A stretch of 64,000 nt of DNA, from positions 1 to 64,000 of the forward strand of contig CAISPG010000131.1 of NCBI GenBank assembly GCA_903887325.1. Direction: 5' to 3'. Below are positions 21,392 to 33,051 of this stretch, piece after piece. Numbering within the stretch: the first letter of the stretch is position 1; each line of letters begins with the position of its first letter. Position numbers and translations under genes: made by a program. Source of the DNA: an uncultured Burkholderiales bacterium. GTDB taxonomy: Bacteria; Pseudomonadota; Gammaproteobacteria; Burkholderiales; Burkholderiaceae_C. The notes under the pieces are model-generated. The model did no database searches. It was not told the DNA's origin and worked only from the letters and a program-made list of their open reading frames with translations.

Positions 21392-22504
21392 ATGACGGCT
21401 AAGCGTCGTACCACGGCCTGGACGCTGTCCTGGCTTTGCGTGCTGGTGATTGTGTACGCCAGCTTGTACCCGTTTGAAGATTGGCGCAACCAGGAGATCG
21501 CCCCCTGGTCGTTTGTGACCGCCCACTGGCCCAAGTACAACACCTGGTTTGATATCAACAGCAATCTGCTGGGCTATGCGCCGTTGGGTTTTTGGCTGTG
21601 TCTGGCAGGCATGCGCAGCAGCTATTCGCGCGCCCGGGCCTGGCTGCTGGCTGCCGCAGGATCCTGTGTCTTGTCTTTCGGCATGGAGAGCATGCAGACT
21701 TTTTTGCCCGTGCGTATGCCGTCGCAACTGGATTGGCTGCTCAACACCTTAGGTGGCATGACCGGAGCGGCAGCGGCTGTTGTCTTAGAGAGGCGCGGCT
21801 GGTTGTACCGCTGGTCGCAGTTCCGCCGCGAATGGTTGACGCATGACGCCAAAGGCAGTCTGGTGCTGCTGGCCTTGTGGCCGGTGGCGCTATTGTTTCC
21901 GGTGACCGTGCCGTTGGGCCTGGGTCATGTGGTGGACTTGTTGCGCCGGTTTTTGCTGGAATGGCTTCCTGATTTTGAGACCCGTTTTTCAACTGCCCTG
22001 GAGTGGCTGGCGCTGCCGATGACGCCTTATTTTGAAATGGCTTGCGTTGCTTTGGGTCTGCTGGTGCCGGGCTTGCTGGCCATGGCTTTGTGCCGGCGTT
22101 CGGGGCAGCGCATTTCTGTCTTAGTGGCGGTGACTTTGCTGGCGGTGCTGGGCAATGCCTTGTCTGCCACCTTGACTTATGGCCCTGAACACGCCTGGTA
22201 TTGGCTGACGCCGCAGTCGGGCAGCGGCCTGGCCTTGGGTTTGTGTTTGCTGGTGTTGATGGTTAAGAGGTCTGAGCGTCGATTAACTCAAACACTGTTT
22301 CTGCTTCAATTGTCATTGCTGCTGCTGCTCAACCTGTCGCCGGTCAGCACCTACTACGAACAAACCATGCAAACTTGGGAGCAAGGTCGTTTCATCCGGT
22401 TTCACGGGTTGACGCCTTGGCTGAACTGGTTATGGCCCTGGGCCTTATTGTTTTGGGCGGCGTGGCGTTTGCGCCATAAAGATTTGCATACACACCGGCT
22501 CTAA
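21392..22504 (+). CDS. VanZ-like membrane protein
   Basis: SLYPFEDWRN...FDINSNLLGYAPLGFWL...ESMQTFLPVRMPSQLDWLLNTLGGMTGA. Confidence 0.85.
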   Translation: MTAKRRTTAWTLSWLCVLVIVYASLYPFEDWRNQEIAPWSFVTAHWPKYNTWFDINSNLLGYAPLGFWLCLAGMRSSYSRARAWLLAAAGSCVLSFGMESMQTFLPVRMPSQLDWLLNTLGGMTGAAAAVVLERRGWLYRWSQFRREWLTHDAKGSLVLLALWPVALLFPVTVPLGLGHVVDLLRRFLLEWLPDFETRFSTALEWLALPMTPYFEMACVALGLLVPGLLAMALCRRSGQRISVLVAVTLLAVLGNALSATLTYGPEHAWYWLTPQSGSGLALGLCLLVLMVKRSERRLTQTLFLLQLSLLLLLNLSPVSTYYEQTMQTWEQGRFIRFHGLTPWLNWLWPWALLFWAAWRLRHKDLHTHRL

Positions 22505-22513
22505 AATTCGCTC

Positions 22514-22849
22514 ATGACATCCAAAAGTTATTACCAACACCATGTGTTCTTCTGCCTCAACCAGCGCGATGCCGGTGAGGCCTGTTGTTCAGACCATCAG
22601 GCGCAAACGGCTTGGAAGCATTGCAAAACCCGGGTCAAGCAACTCGGCCTCAACGGCGAAGACGGTGTGCGTGTCAACCAGGCGGGTTGCCTGGACCGGT
22701 GCGCCGGCGGGCCGGTGTTGGTGGTGTATCCCGAGGCGGTCTGGTACACCTATGTGGACACCGCTGACATTGATGAAATCATCGAATCACATTTGCAAAA
22801 CGGCCAAGTCGTTGAGCGTTTGCTCGTACCGGATAACGCAGGTCGCTGA
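22514..22849 (+). CDS. (2Fe-2S) ferredoxin domain protein
   Basis: HVFFCLNQRDAGEACC...VRVNQAGCLDRCAGGPVLVVYPEAVWYTYVD. Confidence 0.92.
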   Translation: MTSKSYYQHHVFFCLNQRDAGEACCSDHQAQTAWKHCKTRVKQLGLNGEDGVRVNQAGCLDRCAGGPVLVVYPEAVWYTYVDTADIDEIIESHLQNGQVVERLLVPDNAGR

Positions 22850-22853
22850 CAGC

Positions 22854-23465
22854 ATGCCGGCGTTAAATCTCAAGCTCAGCGACCGTCACGTAGAAGCGGT
22901 GCTGGACAAAGCCGAAAGCGTGTCGCTAGGCCTGGCGGTGGTGGCTCATCCTCACCCGCTGTTTGGCGGCACCATGGACAACAAAGTGGTGCAAACGCTG
23001 GCGCGTGCCTGTGTGGCATCCGGTTGGGATTGTTTGCGCTTCAACTTTCGCGGCGTCTGCAGCAGCGAAGGCGTGTATGACGAAGGGCGCGGAGAAACCG
23101 AAGATTTGCTGGCCTCGGTCGCTCAACTCGCGCCTGATTCGCCGTTGGTATTGGCTGGTTTTTCTTTCGGTGCGTTTGTCGCTTGTCAGGCGGTTCAGTC
23201 TTTGTGGCCGACAGGCAGATTGCAAAAAATCATATTGGTGGGTACGGCGGTCAGCTATTTCCCTGCCAGCCCCTTGCCACTTGAGGCGCACAAGCACAGC
23301 CTGGTGATACACGGCGAGAGCGATGACACCGTGGCCTTGTCAGCCGTCATGGACTGGGCGCGCCCGCAGCAACTGCCGGTCACGGTCTTTCCCGGCACCG
23401 GGCATTTCTTTCATGGACAATTGCCCTTGTTGAAATCCTTGGCCATGCGCCACCTGAGGGCTTGA
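22854..23465 (+). CDS. Alpha/beta hydrolase
   Basis: MPALNLKLSDRHVEAVLD...VAHPHPLFGGTMDNKVVQTLARA...FNFRGVCSSEG...AGFSFGAFVA. Confidence 0.9.
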   Translation: MPALNLKLSDRHVEAVLDKAESVSLGLAVVAHPHPLFGGTMDNKVVQTLARACVASGWDCLRFNFRGVCSSEGVYDEGRGETEDLLASVAQLAPDSPLVLAGFSFGAFVACQAVQSLWPTGRLQKIILVGTAVSYFPASPLPLEAHKHSLVIHGESDDTVALSAVMDWARPQQLPVTVFPGTGHFFHGQLPLLKSLAMRHLRA

Positions 23466-23491
23466 AACCCTTTCACTGCTACCTGCTACCC

Positions 23492-24643
23492 ATGAAAAAT
23501 ACGTTTTTATTTGCCGCCCTCAGTCTGTTTATGGCGGCCTTCTCTCAGGCCCAAACGCCTCAGCCTCCGGAAATCGCTGCACGCGCTTATTTGCTGGTGG
23601 ACGTCAGCGCCTCGCAGGTGCTGGCGCAAAAAGAGGCCGACACACCGGTGGAACCGGCGTCGCTGACCAAGTTGATGACGGCTTATCTGGTGTTTGATGC
23701 CTTGCGCCAGAAAAAAATCAGCTTGCAGCAAACCTTCTCAGTCAGCCCCAAGGCCTGGAAGATGGAAGGCTCGCGCATGTTCATCGACCCCAAAATGCAG
23801 GTGCCGGTGGAAGACTTGCTCAAGGGCATGATTGTTCAATCAGGCAATGACGCTACCATGGCGCTGGCCGAAGGCGTGGGCGGTACCAGCGAGCATTTTG
23901 TCGAGATGATGAACGCCCAAGCCAAAGCGCTGGGCATGAACAACACCGCTTACAAAAACCCCGAAGGACTGACCGAAACCGGCCACACCACCACGGCGCG
24001 CGACTTGTCTGTTCTTGCCACCCGCTTGATGCAGGATTTCCCGGCTTATGTCGGTTACTACGCCATCAAAAAATACCGTTATCCCGGCACGCCCGCGGCC
24101 AACGACAGCAACCGCAATTTGCTGTTGTTCAGGGATCCGACAGTCGACGGCCTGAAAACCGGCCACACTGACGCCGCCGGGTTTTGTCTGGTGGCTACTG
24201 CCAAACGTGATTTTCCCAATCTCCAAGGCCGTCGTCTGCTGGCCATCGTTTTGGGAGCGGCCAGTGAAAACGCGCGTGCCGAAGAGGCGCAGAAATTGTT
24301 GAACTGGGGCTACACCGCTTACGATGGCATCAAATTGTTTGAGGCCGGACAAGCGGTGGTGACGCCTGCGGTGTTCAAGGGACGCCAACCGCAGGTGGGC
24401 TTGGGCAGAAACCAGGCCATTGTGGTGGCAGTACCACAGGGTCAGGCCGGCAACATCAAAACCATGGTGACCCGCCCGGACCCCTTGCTGGCCCCCTTGC
24501 AAAAGAACCAGCCGGTGGCCACCCTCAAAGTGCTGCTGAACCAGGCCCCGCTGGTTGAAATCCCCTTGCTGGCTTTGTCGGCGGTGGAAGAGGCCGGTTT
24601 CCTCGGGCGCACCTGGGACACGCTGACTTTGTGGCTTAAATAA
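23492..24643 (+). CDS. dacC: D-alanyl-D-alanine carboxypeptidase (PBP5/6 family)
   Basis: Signal peptide; EPASLTKLMTAYLVFDAL (SxxK), QSGNDATMALAE, VDGLKTGHTDAAG. Confidence 0.92.
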   Translation: MKNTFLFAALSLFMAAFSQAQTPQPPEIAARAYLLVDVSASQVLAQKEADTPVEPASLTKLMTAYLVFDALRQKKISLQQTFSVSPKAWKMEGSRMFIDPKMQVPVEDLLKGMIVQSGNDATMALAEGVGGTSEHFVEMMNAQAKALGMNNTAYKNPEGLTETGHTTTARDLSVLATRLMQDFPAYVGYYAIKKYRYPGTPAANDSNRNLLLFRDPTVDGLKTGHTDAAGFCLVATAKRDFPNLQGRRLLAIVLGAASENARAEEAQKLLNWGYTAYDGIKLFEAGQAVVTPAVFKGRQPQVGLGRNQAIVVAVPQGQAGNIKTMVTRPDPLLAPLQKNQPVATLKVLLNQAPLVEIPLLALSAVEEAGFLGRTWDTLTLWLK

Positions 24644-24776
24644 TGCTTTGGTATTTGTTTGTGGCTTGGCTTCAATAAATCAGCCGGTTTCTACGGCTTA
24701 CTGCTATACTGTCAGGCTTTTCGGAAATTTCCGAATCAATTTCTTTTTCAAGTTCAAACGTTGAAGGACGTTTTCA

Positions 24777-25154
24777 ATGCCAACCATTAACCAACTGGTG
24801 CGTCACGGTCGTGAGGTCGAAAAGACCAAGTCCAAGAGCCCTGCGATGCAAAATTCGCCCCAACGCCGTGGCGTTTGCACACGTGTCTACACCACTACAC
24901 CTAAAAAGCCAAACTCTGCGTTGCGTAAGGTGGCCAAGGTTCGTTTGACCAATGGCTTTGAGGTGATTTCTTATATCGGCGGCGAAGGCCACAACCTGCA
25001 AGAGCACTCAGTGGTGCTGGTGCGCGGCGGCCGTGTCAAGGATTTGCCCGGTGTGCGTTACCACATCGTGCGCGGTTCACTCGATTTGCAAGGCGTGAAA
25101 GACCGCAAGCAATCACGTTCCAAATACGGCGCTAAGCGCCCCAAGAAAGCCTGA
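24777..25154 (+). CDS. rpsL: 30S ribosomal protein S12
   Basis: [60 protein letters not shown]. Confidence 0.99.
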   Translation: MPTINQLVRHGREVEKTKSKSPAMQNSPQRRGVCTRVYTTTPKKPNSALRKVAKVRLTNGFEVISYIGGEGHNLQEHSVVLVRGGRVKDLPGVRYHIVRGSLDLQGVKDRKQSRSKYGAKRPKKA

Positions 25155-25309
25155 TTTTTTTCAGGTGGTTAGGTTTGCCCCGGCAAGGGTGGGCCTGACC
25201 AAGACCTCAGAGTGCGGACGCGGTGTCCGCGCGGGTCAAGTAAGTGAGAACCTGCATGGTTCTCGGGTTTGCGCCCAGCGCAACCAACTGAAGCAACAAA
25301 GGAAGCAAC

Positions 25310-25780
25310 ATGCCACGTCGTCGCGAAGTCCCCAAACGGGAAATACTGCCTGATCCTAAATACGGCAACATCGAACTCTCCAAATTCATGAACGTGGTGA
25401 TGGAAAGCGGCAAAAAAGCTGTCGCCGAGCGCATCATCTACGGCGCACTGGAGCAAATCCAGTCCAAATCCGGCAAAGACCCGGTCGAGTTGTTCAGCAA
25501 CGCCATCAATAACGTCAAGCCCATGGTCGAGGTGAAATCCCGTCGTGTCGGTGGTGCCAACTACCAAGTGCCTGTGGAAGTGCGCCCTGTGCGCCGCCTG
25601 GCCTTGTCCATGCGTTGGATCAAAGAAGCCGCCCGCAAGCGTGGCGAAAAATCCATGGCATTGCGCCTGGCCAACGAATTGCTGGAAGCCGCTGAAGGTC
25701 GCGGCGGCGCCATGAAAAAGCGTGACGAAGTCCACCGCATGGCTGAAGCCAACAAAGCGTTTTCACACTTCCGCTTCTGA
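25310..25780 (+). CDS. rpsG: 30S ribosomal protein S7
   Basis: [36 protein letters not shown]. Confidence 0.99.
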   Translation: MPRRREVPKREILPDPKYGNIELSKFMNVVMESGKKAVAERIIYGALEQIQSKSGKDPVELFSNAINNVKPMVEVKSRRVGGANYQVPVEVRPVRRLALSMRWIKEAARKRGEKSMALRLANELLEAAEGRGGAMKKRDEVHRMAEANKAFSHFRF

Positions 25781-25923
25781 CCGAAGCAGCAGTTTGCAGG
25801 TGCCGGGTTCGCGTGCTCTTTGCATGCGAAAAACGGTTCATCCGGCCTGCAACTGCGCTATCTGTTGTCACAAACGACGCAGACAATTTCCTGTTTTTAA
25901 TCTGATTCCCCAAGAGGTTGACC

Positions 25924-28026
25924 ATGGCACGCAAGACTCCTATCGAGCGCTATCGCAATATTGGTATTTCTGCGCACATCGATGCGGGCAAAACCACCAC
26001 CACCGAGCGCATTCTTTTTTACACCGGCGTGAACCACAAAATCGGTGAAGTGCACGACGGTGCCGCCACCATGGACTGGATGGAGCAAGAGCAAGAGCGC
26101 GGCATCACCATCACCTCTGCTGCTACCACCTGTTTCTGGAAGGGCATGGATGCCTCTTTCCCCGAGCACCGCATCAACATCATTGACACACCCGGACACG
26201 TGGACTTCACGATTGAAGTCGAGCGCTCTATGCGCGTGCTTGACGGCGCCTGCATGGTGTATTGCGCGGTTGGCGGCGTTCAGCCTCAATCTGAAACTGT
26301 TTGGCGTCAGGCCAACAAATACAGAGTGCCGCGTCTGGCCTTTGTCAACAAAATGGACCGCACTGGTGCCAATTTCTTCAAGGTCTATGACCAGATGAAA
26401 TTGCGTCTCAAAGCCAGCCCTGTGCCTATCGTCATTCCTATTGGTGCTGAAGAAAACTTCACTGGCGTGGTGGATTTGCGCAAAATGAAGGCCATCATTT
26501 GGGACGAAGCTTCTCAGGGCATGAAATTCCGTTTTGAAGAGATTCCTGCGGAATTGCAAGCTGAAGCCAAAAAATGGCGCGAAAACATGGTTGAGGCCGC
26601 TGCAGAAGCGTCCGAAGAACTCATGAACAAATACCTCGAAGAAGGTGATTTGACCGAAGAAGAAATCACCCATGGTTTGCGCGTTCGCACCATTGCCAGT
26701 GAAATCCAGCCTATGTTGTGCGGAACGGCCTTCAAAAACAAGGGCGTTCAACGTATGTTGGATGCGGTCATCGAACTCATGCCTTCGCCCATCGACATCC
26801 CGCCCGTCAAAGGCATGGATGAAGACGAAAAAGAAGTGCACCGCGAAGCTGACGACAAAGAAAAATTCTCTTCATTGGCCTTTAAGTTGATGACCGACCC
26901 GTTTGTCGGCCAACTCACTTTCGTGCGTGTGTATTCAGGCGTGCTGAAAAAAGGCGACACGGTTTACAACCCTATCAAGGGCAAAAAAGAGCGTATCGGC
27001 CGTATCGTGCAAATGCACGCCAACAACCGTGAAGAGGTGGATGAAATTTGCGCCGGCGACATTGCCGCTTGCGTCGGTTTGAAGGACGTGACCACCGGTG
27101 AAACACTGTGTGATCCATCCGCCATTGTCATGCTCGAGCGCATGGTGTTCCCAGAGCCGGTGATCACCCAAGCTGTGGAGCCCAAAACCAAAGCCGACCA
27201 GGAAAAGATGGGCATTGCTTTGCAGCGTTTGGCACAGGAAGACCCGTCTTTCCGCGTCAAGACCGACGAAGAATCCGGCCAGACTTTGATTGCGGGTATG
27301 GGCGAGCTGCACTTGGAAATCATTGTGGATCGCATGAAGCGCGAGTTCGGCGTGGAAGCCAACGTCGGTAAGCCGCAAGTGGCTTACCGCGAAACGATTC
27401 GCAAAACCATTGAAGACAGCGAAGGCAAGTTCGTGCGTCAGTCAGGTGGTAAAGGTCAGTACGGTCATGTGGTGTTCAAAATCGAACCTAACGAAGCCGG
27501 CAAAGGTTTTGAGTTTGTCGACGCCATCAAAGGCGGTGTGGTGCCGCGTGAATACATTCCTGCGGTTGAAAAAGGCGTGATTGAAGCCTTGACCGCCGGT
27601 GTGCTCGCCGGTTATCCGGTGGTCGATGTCAAAGTGACATTGCACTTCGGCTCTTACCACGACGTTGACTCCTCTGAGATGGCGTTCAAAATGGCCGCGA
27701 TCTTCGGCTTCAAAGAAGGCTGTCGCAAGGCCAGTCCTGTCATTCTGGAGCCGATGATGGCTGTGGAAGTGGAAACACCTGAAGACTACGCCGGTAACGT
27801 GATGGGTGATTTGTCCTCACGTCGCGGCATGGTGCAAGGCATGGACGACATGGTCGGCGGCGGCAAAGCGATCAAGGCTGAAGTGCCTTTGTCCGAGATG
27901 TTCGGTTACTCGACTACATTGCGCTCCATGTCGCAAGGTCGCGCCACCTACACCATGGAATTCAAACACTACACCGAAGCCCCGCGCAACGTCGCCGAAG
28001 CGATTGTTGCCGCAAGGGCTAAATAA
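25924..28026 (+). CDS. fusA: Elongation factor G
   Basis: [46 protein letters not shown]. Confidence 0.99.
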   Translation: MARKTPIERYRNIGISAHIDAGKTTTTERILFYTGVNHKIGEVHDGAATMDWMEQEQERGITITSAATTCFWKGMDASFPEHRINIIDTPGHVDFTIEVERSMRVLDGACMVYCAVGGVQPQSETVWRQANKYRVPRLAFVNKMDRTGANFFKVYDQMKLRLKASPVPIVIPIGAEENFTGVVDLRKMKAIIWDEASQGMKFRFEEIPAELQAEAKKWRENMVEAAAEASEELMNKYLEEGDLTEEEITHGLRVRTIASEIQPMLCGTAFKNKGVQRMLDAVIELMPSPIDIPPVKGMDEDEKEVHREADDKEKFSSLAFKLMTDPFVGQLTFVRVYSGVLKKGDTVYNPIKGKKERIGRIVQMHANNREEVDEICAGDIAACVGLKDVTTGETLCDPSAIVMLERMVFPEPVITQAVEPKTKADQEKMGIALQRLAQEDPSFRVKTDEESGQTLIAGMGELHLEIIVDRMKREFGVEANVGKPQVAYRETIRKTIEDSEGKFVRQSGGKGQYGHVVFKIEPNEAGKGFEFVDAIKGGVVPREYIPAVEKGVIEALTAGVLAGYPVVDVKVTLHFGSYHDVDSSEMAFKMAAIFGFKEGCRKASPVILEPMMAVEVETPEDYAGNVMGDLSSRRGMVQGMDDMVGGGKAIKAEVPLSEMFGYSTTLRSMSQGRATYTMEFKHYTEAPRNVAEAIVAARAK

Positions 28027-28032
28027 GTACCT

Positions 28033-28070
28033 GGGGACAGATCAAACCGCTTGCGGTTTGCTCTGTCCCC
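28033..28070 (+). repeat. Nested inverted repeat GGGGACAG-ATC-AAACCGC-TT-GCGGTTT-GCT-CTGTCCCC
   Basis: Two perfect stems (8 and 7 bp) read directly, 6 nt after fusA. Confidence 0.9.
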
Positions 28071-28172
28071 TCTGATTAGACATGGGGGCATGTTGGCCGC
28101 TTGCGGTTTGCTCTGTCCCCTCTGATTAGACATGGGGACATGCTCGCCGCTTGCGGTTTGCTCTGTCCCCTC
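28047..28172. repeat. Tandem repeat, 50-bp period, about 2.5 copies
   Basis: ccgcttgcggtttgctctgtcccctc begins at 28047, 28097 and 28147; the first two copies continue tgattagacatggggNcatg. Confidence 0.93.
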
Positions 28173-28283
28173 AGTTTTCAAGTGTCTGCGACGACGCGCC
28201 GTCCTGTTACCCGTGCGGGACGAACCAGCAGCATCGTGCAGACGTAAAACCTGTACACGGGCCTGTTCTTTGGAGAAAAGACA

Positions 28284-29474
28284 ATGGCAAAAGGCAAATT
28301 TGAGCGGACAAAACCGCACGTCAACGTGGGCACCATCGGCCACGTGGACCATGGCAAGACGACGCTGACGGCGGCGATCACGACGATTTTGTCGGCGAAG
28401 TTTGGCGGCGAAGCCAAGGCTTACGACCAAATTGACGCGGCGCCCGAAGAAAAAGCGCGCGGCATCACGATCAACACGGCACACGTCGAGTACGAGACGG
28501 CTAACCGTCACTACGCGCACGTGGACTGCCCCGGACACGCCGACTATGTGAAAAACATGATCACCGGTGCGGCGCAAATGGACGGTGCGATTTTGGTGTG
28601 CTCGGCCGCTGACGGCCCTATGCCCCAGACCCGCGAGCACATTCTGCTGGCGCGCCAGGTGGGCGTGCCTTACATCATCGTGTTCCTGAACAAGTGCGAC
28701 ATGGTTGACGATGCGGAGTTGCTCGAACTCGTCGAGATGGAAGTGCGCGAGTTGCTCGACAAATACGATTTCCCTGGCGACAGCACACCGATCATCCATG
28801 GCTCAGCCAAGCTGGCCATCGAAGGCGACAAGGGCGAGTTGGGTGAGCTGGCGATTTTGAAGCTGGCTGATGCGCTGGACACTTACATCCCTCTGCCCGA
28901 GCGCGCCATTGACGGTGCGTTTCTGATGCCGGTGGAAGACGTGTTCTCCATCTCCGGTCGCGGCACGGTGGTGACAGGTCGCGTCGAGCGCGGCATCGTC
29001 AAAGTCGGCGAAGAGATCGAGATCGTCGGTATTTCTGACACCGTCAAGACCACCTGTACCGGCGTGGAAATGTTCCGCAAACTGCTGGACCAGGGACAAG
29101 CGGGCGACAACGTCGGTATTTTGTTGCGCGGCACCAAGCGCGAAGACGTGCAGCGCGGCCAAGTGCTGTGCAAGCCCGGTTCGATCAAGCCGCACACGCA
29201 TTTCACCGCTGAGATTTATGTCTTGTCAAAAGACGAAGGCGGGCGCCACACACCGTTCTTCAACAACTACCGCCCGCAGTTTTACTTCCGTACAACGGAC
29301 GTGACCGGTGCGATCGAGTTGCCTGAAGGCAAAGAGATGGTGATGCCTGGCGACAACGTGTCGATCACGGTCAAGCTGATCCACCCGATTGCGATGGAAG
29401 AAGGCTTGCGCTTCGCCATCCGTGAAGGCGGTAAAACCGTCGGTGCCGGTGTGGTTGCCAAAATCATCGCTTAA
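28284..29474 (+). CDS. tuf: Elongation factor Tu
   Basis: [36 protein letters not shown]. Confidence 0.99.
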   Translation: MAKGKFERTKPHVNVGTIGHVDHGKTTLTAAITTILSAKFGGEAKAYDQIDAAPEEKARGITINTAHVEYETANRHYAHVDCPGHADYVKNMITGAAQMDGAILVCSAADGPMPQTREHILLARQVGVPYIIVFLNKCDMVDDAELLELVEMEVRELLDKYDFPGDSTPIIHGSAKLAIEGDKGELGELAILKLADALDTYIPLPERAIDGAFLMPVEDVFSISGRGTVVTGRVERGIVKVGEEIEIVGISDTVKTTCTGVEMFRKLLDQGQAGDNVGILLRGTKREDVQRGQVLCKPGSIKPHTHFTAEIYVLSKDEGGRHTPFFNNYRPQFYFRTTDVTGAIELPEGKEMVMPGDNVSITVKLIHPIAMEEGLRFAIREGGKTVGAGVVAKIIA

Positions 29475-29483
29475 GGAATCAGC

Positions 29484-29798
29484 ATGTCAACCAAACAAAA
29501 AATCCGCATCCGCCTCAAAGCGTTTGATTACAAACTGATCGACCAGTCTGCCGCTGAAATCGTGGACACCGCCAAGCGCACCGGCGCCATCGTCAAAGGC
29601 CCCGTGCCATTGCCGACACGCATGAAGCGTTTTGACATTCTGCGTTCACCGCACGTGAACAAATCCAGCCGTGACCAGTTGGAAATCCGTACACACCAGC
29701 GTTTGATGGACATTGTGGATCCGACTGACAAAACTGTTGATGCTTTGATGAAGCTGGATTTGCCGGCCGGCGTCGACGTCGAAATCAAGCTGCAATAA
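29484..29798 (+). CDS. rpsJ: 30S ribosomal protein S10
   Basis: [30 protein letters not shown]. Confidence 0.98.
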   Translation: MSTKQKIRIRLKAFDYKLIDQSAAEIVDTAKRTGAIVKGPVPLPTRMKRFDILRSPHVNKSSRDQLEIRTHQRLMDIVDPTDKTVDALMKLDLPAGVDVEIKLQ

Positions 29799-29984
29799 AA
29801 CCAGCCGCCGCCCTCAAGCGGCGCGGCGCTGCAGGAAAAAAAAGCAAAAAATCCGCACAAGCGGAAAAATTCAGCTAGAATGCAAGGCTTCGCATGTAAC
29901 GTGCGAAGAAATTATCAACCTTCTTTCATACACCAAACGCAGTTGCCAATTGAAGTGACAGCGGTGAAAGTTTTGGAGAAAAAC

Positions 29985-30650
29985 ATGAGTCAAAGCAATC
30001 GACTGGGATTGCTGGGCCGCAAGGTGGGCATGATGCGTCTGTTCACTGATGATGGGGACGCAGTGCCTGTCACAGTGGTAGATGTATCCAACAACCGAGT
30101 GACCCAGGTGAAAACCCAGGAAAATGACGGCTACGTCGCCTTGCAGGTGACGTTTGGTTTGCGCAAAGCTTCGCGCGTCACCAAGCCGCAGGCCGGTCAC
30201 ATGGCCAAAGCCGGTGTTCAATCTGGCGAAATCACCCAGGAATTCCGCGTCACCGCAGAAACCGCAGCGCAATACCCTGCCGGTACCTCGGTGCCTCCTT
30301 CTGCCATTTTCACTGTCGGTGAAAAAGTGGACGTACAAGGTACTTCCATCGGTAAAGGCTTCGCAGGCACCATCAAGCGCCACAATTTCCGTTCACAGCG
30401 CGCGTCTCACGGTAACAGCCGTTCGCACAATGTGCCCGGTTCCATCTCTATGGCGCAGGATCCCGGTCGTGTCTTTCCAGGCAAAAAAATGTCGGGACAC
30501 ATGGGCGACGAGACCGTCACCACCCAAAACCTGGACGTGATTCGCATCGATGAAGCGCGTCAACTGTTGCTGATCAAGGGCGCTGTGCCCGGATCCGCCG
30601 GTGGTTTTGTCACGGTGCGTCACGCCATCAAATCCAAGGGAGCCAACTGA
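29985..30650 (+). CDS. rplC: 50S ribosomal protein L3
   Basis: [31 protein letters not shown]; operon order. Confidence 0.98.
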   Translation: MSQSNRLGLLGRKVGMMRLFTDDGDAVPVTVVDVSNNRVTQVKTQENDGYVALQVTFGLRKASRVTKPQAGHMAKAGVQSGEITQEFRVTAETAAQYPAGTSVPPSAIFTVGEKVDVQGTSIGKGFAGTIKRHNFRSQRASHGNSRSHNVPGSISMAQDPGRVFPGKKMSGHMGDETVTTQNLDVIRIDEARQLLLIKGAVPGSAGGFVTVRHAIKSKGAN

Positions 30651-31270
30651 TGCAAATCGAACTCCTGAATGACCAGGGCCAGGCGTCTGCCAAATTTGAC
30701 GCGCCTGAAACTCTGTTCGGCCGCGCTTACAACGAAGACCTGGTGCACCAGATTGTGGTGGCCTACCAGGCCAACGCGCGCCAAGGTACACGTGCACAAA
30801 AAGACCGTGAACAGGTCAAGCACTCGACCAAAAAGCCGTTCAAGCAAAAAGGCACTGGTCGCGCCCGTGCCGGTATGACTTCTTCCCCCATCTGGCGTGG
30901 AGGCGGTCGTGCCTTTCCAAACAGCCCGGAAGAAAATTTCACACAAAAAATCAACAAGAAGATGTACCGCGCCGGCATGGCCGCCATCTTCTCCCAGTTG
31001 GTGCGTGAAGGCCGTCTGGCTGTGGTGGACTCGCTCAAGATCGAAGCCCCTAAAACCAAGCTGTTGGCTTCTAAATTGAAAGCCATGAATCTGCAATCGG
31101 TGTTGGTCATTTCCGAAGAGGTAGATGACAACTTGTACTTCGCGTCGCGCAACCTGGCCAATGTGCTGGTGGTCGAGCCGCGTTACGCAGACCCGGTTTC
31201 GTTGGTGCATTACAAAAAGGTGCTGGTCACCAAAGGTGCCATCGACAAACTCAAGGAGATGTTCGCATGA
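30650..31270 (+). CDS. rplD: 50S ribosomal protein L4
   Basis: L4 family sequence ([14 protein letters not shown]); operon order. Confidence 0.98.
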   Translation: MQIELLNDQGQASAKFDAPETLFGRAYNEDLVHQIVVAYQANARQGTRAQKDREQVKHSTKKPFKQKGTGRARAGMTSSPIWRGGGRAFPNSPEENFTQKINKKMYRAGMAAIFSQLVREGRLAVVDSLKIEAPKTKLLASKLKAMNLQSVLVISEEVDDNLYFASRNLANVLVVEPRYADPVSLVHYKKVLVTKGAIDKLKEMFA

Positions 31271-31581
31271 GCACCCCGAAATTTGACGAAGGCCGTTTGA
31301 TGGCCGTGCTCGTGGCTCCCATCGTGTCTGAAAAAGCCACCATGGTTGCCGAAAACTCCAATGCAGTCACTTTCAAAGTGCTGCAAAACGCCACCAAGCC
31401 CGAAATCAAGGCCGCTGTTGAACTCATGTTCAAGGTCGAGGTCAAAGGCGTTTCCGTGGTCAATATCAAAGGCAAAACCAAGCGTTTTGGCCGTTCCGTA
31501 GGTCGCCGCGACAACATCCGCAAAGCCTATGTGACGCTCAAGCCCGGTCAAGAGCTGAACCTGTCTGGAGAGGTGGCTTAA
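31267..31581 (+). CDS. rplW: 50S ribosomal protein L23
   Basis: [22 protein letters not shown]; operon order. Confidence 0.98.
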   Translation: MSTPKFDEGRLMAVLVAPIVSEKATMVAENSNAVTFKVLQNATKPEIKAAVELMFKVEVKGVSVVNIKGKTKRFGRSVGRRDNIRKAYVTLKPGQELNLSGEVA

Positions 31582-31583
31582 TC

Positions 31584-32408
31584 ATGGCAGTCATCAAAAT
31601 GAAACCCACCTCCCCCGGTCAACGGGGTGTGGTCAAGGTCACGCGTGACCATTTGTTCAAAGGCCCTGGTTATGCGCCATTGCTGGAACCTCAGTTCCAA
31701 CACGCCGGTCGCAACAACAACGGCCACATCACGGTTCGTCACAAAGGCGGCGGTCACAAGCACCATTACCGCGTTGTCGATTTCCGTCGCATGAAAGACG
31801 GCATTCCCGGCAAGGTCGAGCGTATTGAATACGACCCGAACCGCACCGCTCACATTGCCTTGATTTGCTACGCCGATGGCGAGCGCACTTACATCATCGC
31901 CCCGCGCGGTCTGGAAGTCGGCGCCACCATTCACAGCGGTGCAGAAGCGCCGATCCGCGCTGGCAACACGCTGCCGATCCGCAATATTCCAGTGGGTTCA
32001 ACCATTCACTGCATCGAATTGCGTCCCGGTAAAGGCGCGCAAATCGCCCGTTCGGCCGGCACCTCTGCCACTTTGCTGGCACGTGAAGGCACTTACGCCC
32101 AGGTGCGTATGCGCTCAGGTGAAGTCCGCAAAATCCATATTGAATGCCGAGCCACCATCGGTGAAGTCGCCAACGAAGAGCACAGCTTGCGCCAATTGGG
32201 CAAAGCCGGTGTCAAGCGCTGGATGGGTATCCGCCCGACCGTTCGCGGTGTGGCCATGAACCCGGTCGACCACCCGCACGGTGGTGGTGAAGGCCGTACC
32301 GGCGAAGGCCGCGCGCCTGTGGATCCATGGGGCAATCTGACCAAGGGCTATCGCACCCGCAATAACAAGCGCACCCAGGTCATGATCGTTTCACGTCGCA
32401 AGAAATAA
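31584..32408 (+). CDS. rplB: 50S ribosomal protein L2
   Basis: [26 protein letters not shown]...[19 protein letters not shown]. Confidence 0.99.
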   Translation: MAVIKMKPTSPGQRGVVKVTRDHLFKGPGYAPLLEPQFQHAGRNNNGHITVRHKGGGHKHHYRVVDFRRMKDGIPGKVERIEYDPNRTAHIALICYADGERTYIIAPRGLEVGATIHSGAEAPIRAGNTLPIRNIPVGSTIHCIELRPGKGAQIARSAGTSATLLAREGTYAQVRMRSGEVRKIHIECRATIGEVANEEHSLRQLGKAGVKRWMGIRPTVRGVAMNPVDHPHGGGEGRTGEGRAPVDPWGNLTKGYRTRNNKRTQVMIVSRRKK

Positions 32409-32418
32409 GGGTTAACAC

Positions 32419-32697
32419 ATGACACGCTCACTCAAAAAAGGCCCGTTTGTTGACCACCATTTGCTGGCCAAAACGGAAAAAGCCGTTGCCAACAAAGACA
32501 AAAAACCGATCAAAACCTGGTCGCGCCGTTCCATGATCCTGCCCGATTTCATCGGCCTGACCATTGCGGTACACAACGGCAAGCAACATGTGCCGGTCTA
32601 TATCACCGATCAGATGGTGGGTCACAAGTTGGGCGAATTCGCGCTGACTCGGACCTTCAAAGGCCATCCGGCTGATAAAAAAGTTCAGAAGAAGTAA
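32419..32697 (+). CDS. rpsS: 30S ribosomal protein S19
   Basis: [18 protein letters not shown]. Confidence 0.99.
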   Translation: MTRSLKKGPFVDHHLLAKTEKAVANKDKKPIKTWSRRSMILPDFIGLTIAVHNGKQHVPVYITDQMVGHKLGEFALTRTFKGHPADKKVQKK

Positions 32698-32706
32698 GGA
32701 GCAGCT

Positions 32707-33036
32707 ATGGAAACACGTGCAGTCCTGCGAGGTGTGCGCTTATCGGTCGACAAAGGCCGTTTAGTCGCAGATCTGATTCGCGGCAAAAAAGTGGACCAGG
32801 CTCTTAACATCCTGAACTTCACCCAGAAAAAAGCAGCCGGTATCGTCAAAAAAGTGTTGGAGTCAGCGATTGCCAACGCCGAGCACAACGACGGTGCTGA
32901 CATTGACGAATTGCGCGTCAAAACCATTTACGTGGAACAAGGCGCAACACTCAAGCGTTTCACCGCGCGCGCCAAAGGCCGTGGCAACAGCATCAGCAAG
33001 CCCACGTGCCATGTGTACGTGACGGTCGGTAACTGA
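32707..33036 (+). CDS. rplV: 50S ribosomal protein L22
   Basis: [22 protein letters not shown]...[18 protein letters not shown]. Confidence 0.98.
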   Translation: METRAVLRGVRLSVDKGRLVADLIRGKKVDQALNILNFTQKKAAGIVKKVLESAIANAEHNDGADIDELRVKTIYVEQGATLKRFTARAKGRGNSISKPTCHVYVTVGN

Positions 33037-33051
33037 AAGGTCTAGGAAGAT

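Noticed and set aside
25897-26841. 314-aa minus-strand ORF antisense to fusA
   Set aside because: Phe/His/Val-rich shadow of fusA.
28047-28172. Could the 50-bp repeats be a CRISPR array?
   Set aside because: Units are contiguous with no unique spacers, only about 2.5 copies, and no cas genes are nearby.
27969-28799. 276-aa minus-strand ORF spanning the fusA-tuf repeats
   Set aside because: Built from antisense tuf plus repeat units; no support.
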